Below the pieces are notes generated by a model that ran no database searches, had not been told where the DNA came from, and saw nothing but the letters and a program-made list of their open reading frames with translations. A program made the translations under genes and the position numbers. From G965267335 sp965267335 (GTDB lineage Bacteria > Bacteroidota > Bacteroidia > Cytophagales > JAAEPT01): 64,000 bases of DNA. Below are positions 60,006 through 64,000 of the stretch, one piece after another. Position 1 is the first letter of the stretch, and every line of letters begins with the position of its first letter. Where the stretch lies: contig OZ253953.1 of assembly GCA_965267335.1 (NCBI GenBank), positions 3,596,001 through 3,660,000 on the forward strand, read 5' to 3'.

Positions 60006-61745
60006 ATGAAAAACAAAATCACTCACCTATTTACCCTCTTGTTATCTGCATCAATTGCTTATGGACAGGAAATTCCATCCGGAGGTGCAAAAATGCTCGG
60101 GCCTTTCCCAATGAAGACATTCAGTATTAATGATGAAGACAAAGCATCCCTCGACATAGAGTCAAGCATTTTTACCATTGAGACCAGAGAAGTCGTTGAC
60201 AATACCTGGGACCTTCAGGTGAGCGCAAGAAATAAGTACCCTTGCAGCACAAATGACATTATGCTCATTGTATTTGATGGTAAAATGATCTATAGCAAGG
60301 ATGAGACCGGTAAAGCATTGATAAACGTAGTTTTTGAACGAGCTTCATCCCCCTATGAAAAATCAGTATTTCAGAACATACAACTGAGCGAAGAATGGAA
60401 AACCTATTATATCCCCTTCGAAGCGAAAAACTCCTTCAACCCGGGTGAAGCTCAAATCAATTTTCAGGTTGGCTTTAAACCACAAAAACTACAACTGAAA
60501 AACATTCGATTCTATAACTATCAGGATCGAAAAAAGATGACAGAGTTACCTATCACCAGGTACACCTATGACGGACGAGAGGCCGATGCTGCCTGGAGAA
60601 AAAAAGCTAATGAACAAATAGATAAATACAGAAAAGCCAATATCAGTATTGCAATAACTGATAAAAAAGGAAATCCAAAAGAGGACATCGAAGTAGAAAT
60701 TGAACAAACCGACCATGCCTTTGGATTTGGAACTGCTGTAGATGCAGCCACATTTAACCTAAGAAAGGAATACCGTGAAACCCTTGCTCAAAACTTTAAC
60801 AAAGTAGTTTTTGAAAATGACCTTAAGTGGCCCCAATGGGAAAACCCACACAATAAAAATGAAATGTACAAAGTCCTAAACTGGTGCAACGACAATAAGA
60901 TACCGGTGCGCGGACACGTATTAGTATGGCCCGGATGGCAATGGCTCCCCTATCATGTAAAAGATGTTAAGGATGATCCTGAAAAACTAAAGCTTAAGGT
61001 AAACAACCACATTGAAGAGGAAGCCGGTGAACTCAAAGGTAAAATTGCAGAATGGGATGTCCTTAACGAGCCTTTTACAAATACCGACTTAACAGACATC
61101 TGTGGACAGGAAGTAATGATCGATTGGTTCAAGAAGACAGAAGAAGCTGACCCGAAGGCAGTGCGATATATCAATGACTTCTCCATCATCGGAGGTGGCG
61201 CTACAGATAAAACGCATCAGGATCACTACTATAACACTATAAAGTATCTGGTCGATAATGGAGCACCTATTCAAGGAATTGGTTTTCAAAGTCATTTTGG
61301 GTCTCATCTCACACCTCCTACAAAGCTTTGGTCAGTACTTGATCGCTATGCAGACTTTGGCCTGGAAATGCAGGTAACAGAATTTGATGTCGATATACAG
61401 GATGACACACTACAGGCAGACTACACCCGAGATTTTCTTACTGCTATATTTGCCTACCCTAAAATGAAGGGGGTAATGATTTGGGGCTTCTGGGAAAATC
61501 GTCATTGGAGGCCCAATGCCGCCATGTACAAATCGGACTGGACTCCTAAACCTAATGCTATTGTGTGGAAAGAGCTCATATATAATACATGGTGGACTAA
61601 AACAACTGCGAATAACAATACTTCAATCCGGGGCTTTATGGGGAACTACCGTTATCGTATCAAAAACAAGAAAGGAGATACAATACATGAAGGAACTTTC
61701 ACCCTAGACTCAAAAGGTTATCAGATTACTTACAAAATGAAATAA
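60006..61745 (+). CDS. Endo-1,4-beta-xylanase, GH10, with N-terminal CBM-like domain (579 aa)
   Basis: Signal peptide LFTLLLSASIAYGQ. Residues ~25-185 are a beta-sandwich resembling a carbohydrate-binding module (WDLQVSARNKYPCSTNDIML). The GH10 barrel shows VVFENDLKWPQWENPH, VRGHVLVWPGWQWLP, acid/base E355 in WDVLNEPF and nucleophile E459 in MQVTEFDVDIQ, and MIWGFWENRHWRPN near the end. It cleaves internal xylan bonds outside the cell. TATCTTTA at 59980-59987 may be its -7 element. It lies 38 bp before the second beta-mannosidase, so both probably work on hemicellulose. Confidence 0.95.
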   Translation: MKNKITHLFTLLLSASIAYGQEIPSGGAKMLGPFPMKTFSINDEDKASLDIESSIFTIETREVVDNTWDLQVSARNKYPCSTNDIMLIVFDGKMIYSKDETGKALINVVFERASSPYEKSVFQNIQLSEEWKTYYIPFEAKNSFNPGEAQINFQVGFKPQKLQLKNIRFYNYQDRKKMTELPITRYTYDGREADAAWRKKANEQIDKYRKANISIAITDKKGNPKEDIEVEIEQTDHAFGFGTAVDAATFNLRKEYRETLAQNFNKVVFENDLKWPQWENPHNKNEMYKVLNWCNDNKIPVRGHVLVWPGWQWLPYHVKDVKDDPEKLKLKVNNHIEEEAGELKGKIAEWDVLNEPFTNTDLTDICGQEVMIDWFKKTEEADPKAVRYINDFSIIGGGATDKTHQDHYYNTIKYLVDNGAPIQGIGFQSHFGSHLTPPTKLWSVLDRYADFGLEMQVTEFDVDIQDDTLQADYTRDFLTAIFAYPKMKGVMIWGFWENRHWRPNAAMYKSDWTPKPNAIVWKELIYNTWWTKTTANNNTSIRGFMGNYRYRIKNKKGDTIHEGTFTLDSKGYQITYKMK

Positions 61746-61783
61746 CACCTGCTATATTCGTGAGTGATTTGAAGATTCCCTGA

Positions 61784-64000
61784 ATGAATATAGCACGGTA
61801 TCTATTATTGCTCATCCCATTCCTTGTTTTCTCCTGTGGCAGTGAAAAGGAAGTTCTCAAGGTAACAACCAGCAACCTTTCTCCGGAATGGGAATTCCGA
61901 GAAGTAGGTTCGGAGAAATGGCTTAAAGCCAATGTTCCAGGCTGCGTACACACCGACCTTCTAAACAACAACGTCATTGATAATCCATACCTGGGCACTA
62001 ATGAAGATTCTGTACAGTGGATTCACAAGAAAAACTGGGAGTACAAAACTACCATTGATGTAAATGAACAAGTTTTACGATACAATAAGATAGAACTCAT
62101 CTTTAATGGTATCGATACCTATTCTGACATTTATATTAATGATTCCCTTGTAAGCACTACCGATAATATGTATCGCTTGTGGGAGATCAATGCGAAGAAA
62201 GTTCTGCAACCTGGTAAAAACGAAATCAGAGTTATACTGAAATCACCTATCAACGAAGCCAGACCTTTGTACACTAAATACAATGGGCTCTTTCCTGCTA
62301 TAAATGAAAAAAGCGATTCTGCTTTCAGCCCATACACACGTAAAGCACCTTTTCACTATGGCTGGGACTGGGGACCAAAGCTAATTACTATGGGCATCTG
62401 GAAGCCCGTACAGCTGCGGTACTGGGATGAGGCCATAATTACAGATAATCACCTACGCACGCATAGCATCAACAAGGCTTCAGCGAATTATTCAAACCAC
62501 ATAGAAGTTGATGCCAGTCACACTCAAATAGGAAAATTAGTTATCGAAGTCTCCAATCCATATAATATTGACGGACATAAGTCTCCGGATCGAATTCTGA
62601 TCACAAAAGAGAAGGAAGTGGAAATCAGTCCGGGGAAGAATTTCTTCAAAATTGATTTTAGCATTCCTGAGCCACAACTTTGGTGGCCCAACGGAAGCGG
62701 AGAACAACCTCTTTACCATATTACCACCAAGCTACTCCTGGATGAGCAGGAAGCCCATTCGGTTTCAAAGCCACTTGGCATCCGGGAGATCGAATTAGTT
62801 CAGAATGCAGATTCTTTAGGCAAAAGTTTTTACTTCAGAGTAAATGGCAAACCGATTTTTATGAAGGGAGCCAACTCCATCCCACAGGAGGTTTTTCCGA
62901 CCAAAGTCACCACAGAAAGACAGGACAAGCTACTAACAGATGCGGTAAAAACTCATATGAATATGCTCAGAGTTTGGGGAGGAGCCATATACGAATCCGA
63001 TGAATTTTATGACTTATGTGATAAAAAAGGACTTCTAATATGGCAGGATTTTATGTTTGCCTGTGCCTTCTACCCAGCAGACGACACCTTGGCCTACACC
63101 ATCAAAAAGGAAGCAGTAGAGAATGTAAAAAGACTTAGACACCATCCTTGCATCGCCTTATACTGCGGTAATAATGAGATTGAACACGGATGGTATTCAT
63201 GGGGATGGAAAGAAAAATATCAAAAAGACTCTGTTGCTCTTTGGTCTTCTTATGATCGAATATTCAATCATATTCTTCCTAATGTAGTCAGCTCACTATC
63301 CCCCGAAGTTCCCTATATCAGCACTTCTCCGCTCAACATGGAAGAACATAGCTTTGAAAAAACATCTGGCGACCACCATGAATGGAAAATCTGGTTTGGC
63401 AATCTGCCATTTTCAGCATACGATCAAAGAGTTGGTAGGTTCAATAGTGAATATGGATTCCAGAGTTTTCCTGACTATCGAGTATGTCAAAGGATGACCC
63501 GACAAGATACTGTCGATATGGAATCCGCAGCCTTGCTCAACCACCAGAAATGCCATATGGATTGGTACTCATCAGGCTATACCGGTAACGACCGAATTAA
63601 AGACTACATGAGTCGATACTACACGATTCCTTCAGACCCGAAGGCCTATACTATTGTTAGTCAGTACTTACAAGCAGATGCACTTGAAACCGCTATGGAT
63701 GCGCACCGAAGAAATAAAGACAAGTGTATGGGGTCTCTATTTTGGCAAATCAATGATTGCTGGCCGGCAATATCGTGGTCAACGATAGATTATTACGGTA
63801 ATTGGAAGCTATCCCACTATAAGGTAAAAGAAAGCTTCAAACCTGTAATCGTTAATTGTATTCAGGAAAATGATAGCATTCGCGTATACCTAATGTCTGA
63901 TTTCAATGACACTATCAGCTCTACTAGATTGAACTTCCGGTTACAGTTGTTTAATGGAGAGATTCTTCAGGACACCAGCCTTACTATCAATATAATTCCC
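61784..64000 (+). CDS. Second GH2 beta-mannosidase, 3' end outside window (739 codons visible)
   Basis: Start ATG 61784 gives MNIARYLLLLIPFLVFSC, a lipoprotein signal with lipobox Cys 18. The frame is open to the last base of the window, so the gene is cut. It shows the same fingerprint as the gene at 13198: NVPGCVHTDLLNNNVIDNPY, catalytic E465 in LYCGNNEIEHG and nucleophile E556 in FNSEYGFQSFP, and MGSLFWQINDCWPAISWS. Length visible matches the N-terminal and barrel domains. It follows the xylanase by 38 bp. The two mannosidases are paralogues, not copies: they differ throughout. Confidence 0.93.
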   Translation, partial: MNIARYLLLLIPFLVFSCGSEKEVLKVTTSNLSPEWEFREVGSEKWLKANVPGCVHTDLLNNNVIDNPYLGTNEDSVQWIHKKNWEYKTTIDVNEQVLRYNKIELIFNGIDTYSDIYINDSLVSTTDNMYRLWEINAKKVLQPGKNEIRVILKSPINEARPLYTKYNGLFPAINEKSDSAFSPYTRKAPFHYGWDWGPKLITMGIWKPVQLRYWDEAIITDNHLRTHSINKASANYSNHIEVDASHTQIGKLVIEVSNPYNIDGHKSPDRILITKEKEVEISPGKNFFKIDFSIPEPQLWWPNGSGEQPLYHITTKLLLDEQEAHSVSKPLGIREIELVQNADSLGKSFYFRVNGKPIFMKGANSIPQEVFPTKVTTERQDKLLTDAVKTHMNMLRVWGGAIYESDEFYDLCDKKGLLIWQDFMFACAFYPADDTLAYTIKKEAVENVKRLRHHPCIALYCGNNEIEHGWYSWGWKEKYQKDSVALWSSYDRIFNHILPNVVSSLSPEVPYISTSPLNMEEHSFEKTSGDHHEWKIWFGNLPFSAYDQRVGRFNSEYGFQSFPDYRVCQRMTRQDTVDMESAALLNHQKCHMDWYSSGYTGNDRIKDYMSRYYTIPSDPKAYTIVSQYLQADALETAMDAHRRNKDKCMGSLFWQINDCWPAISWSTIDYYGNWKLSHYKVKESFKPVIVNCIQENDSIRVYLMSDFNDTISSTRLNFRLQLFNGEILQDTSLTINIIP

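Overview
The window is about 40% GC. It looks like a chromosome segment from a member of the Bacteroidota, probably a marine Cytophagales (Fulvivirga/Roseivirga/Reichenbachiella-like). The evidence is TAnnTTTG-type promoters, many lipoprotein signals of Bacteroidota style, a short Bacteroidota-type AMP nucleosidase, DUF4836, GSCFA, a UMF1-type transporter, and an OxyR/KatG/Dps set. The genus is an inference and was not tested.

Positions 1-13200 are an accessory region. After the tail of a DUF1801 gene there is a tyrosine recombinase, followed on the same strand by about a dozen small gene cassettes. Each cassette ends in an imperfect inverted repeat with a YAAC-like left core and a GTTR-like right core. 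This has the layout of an integron cassette array, but the recombinase lacks the insertion diagnostic of IntI and has a 1-nt frameshift in its last codons. Two cassettes (starting near 1247 and 2971) are identical, ORF-less, 350-bp units made mostly of nested hairpins. A third, truncated copy at 5104 is fused to an HNH-endonuclease remnant. Cargo includes a 576-aa protein with an LRR-like N-terminus and a PD-(D/E)xK-like C-terminus, a winged-helix/nucleotidyltransferase toxin-antitoxin-like pair behind a perfect 35-bp palindrome, three Fic genes (one with Gln in place of the catalytic His, one truncated), a MORN-repeat lipoprotein and several secreted orphans.

Positions 13198-24700 hold carbohydrate catabolism. 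A GH2 beta-mannosidase is followed by an AraC regulator facing a five-gene L-rhamnose operon: aldolase/lactaldehyde dehydrogenase fusion, isomerase, FGGY kinase, L-lactate dehydrogenase and an NCS1-type permease. The genes encode a complete route from rhamnose to DHAP and pyruvate. A 25-codon hydrophobic ORF overlaps the permease stop, and tspO follows. Positions 24742-31250 are oxidative-stress related: katG, a DODA-type dioxygenase, a DsbA/FrnE-like lipoprotein, small DUF proteins, a dps gene interrupted by an in-frame TAG, and oxyR with Cys199/Cys208.

Positions 31341-57524 are mostly housekeeping: ald, an HsdR-N-like protein, AMP nucleosidase, a DUF4836-ABC transporter operon, tRNA-Val(GAC), a UMF1 transporter, and a nucleotide-sugar epimerase. 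These are followed by a GT2/GT39/flippase envelope-glycosylation operon, an FKBP, a GH3 beta-glucosidase, a thioredoxin-like protein, rpsF-rpsR-rplI, GSCFA, a YyaL-like protein, priA and a Bax-inhibitor-1 family protein. The last stretch carries a SulP transporter with an extra C-terminal domain, a GH10 xylanase and a second GH2 beta-mannosidase that runs off the window end. No rRNA, CRISPR array, prophage structural genes or susC/susD pair was seen.
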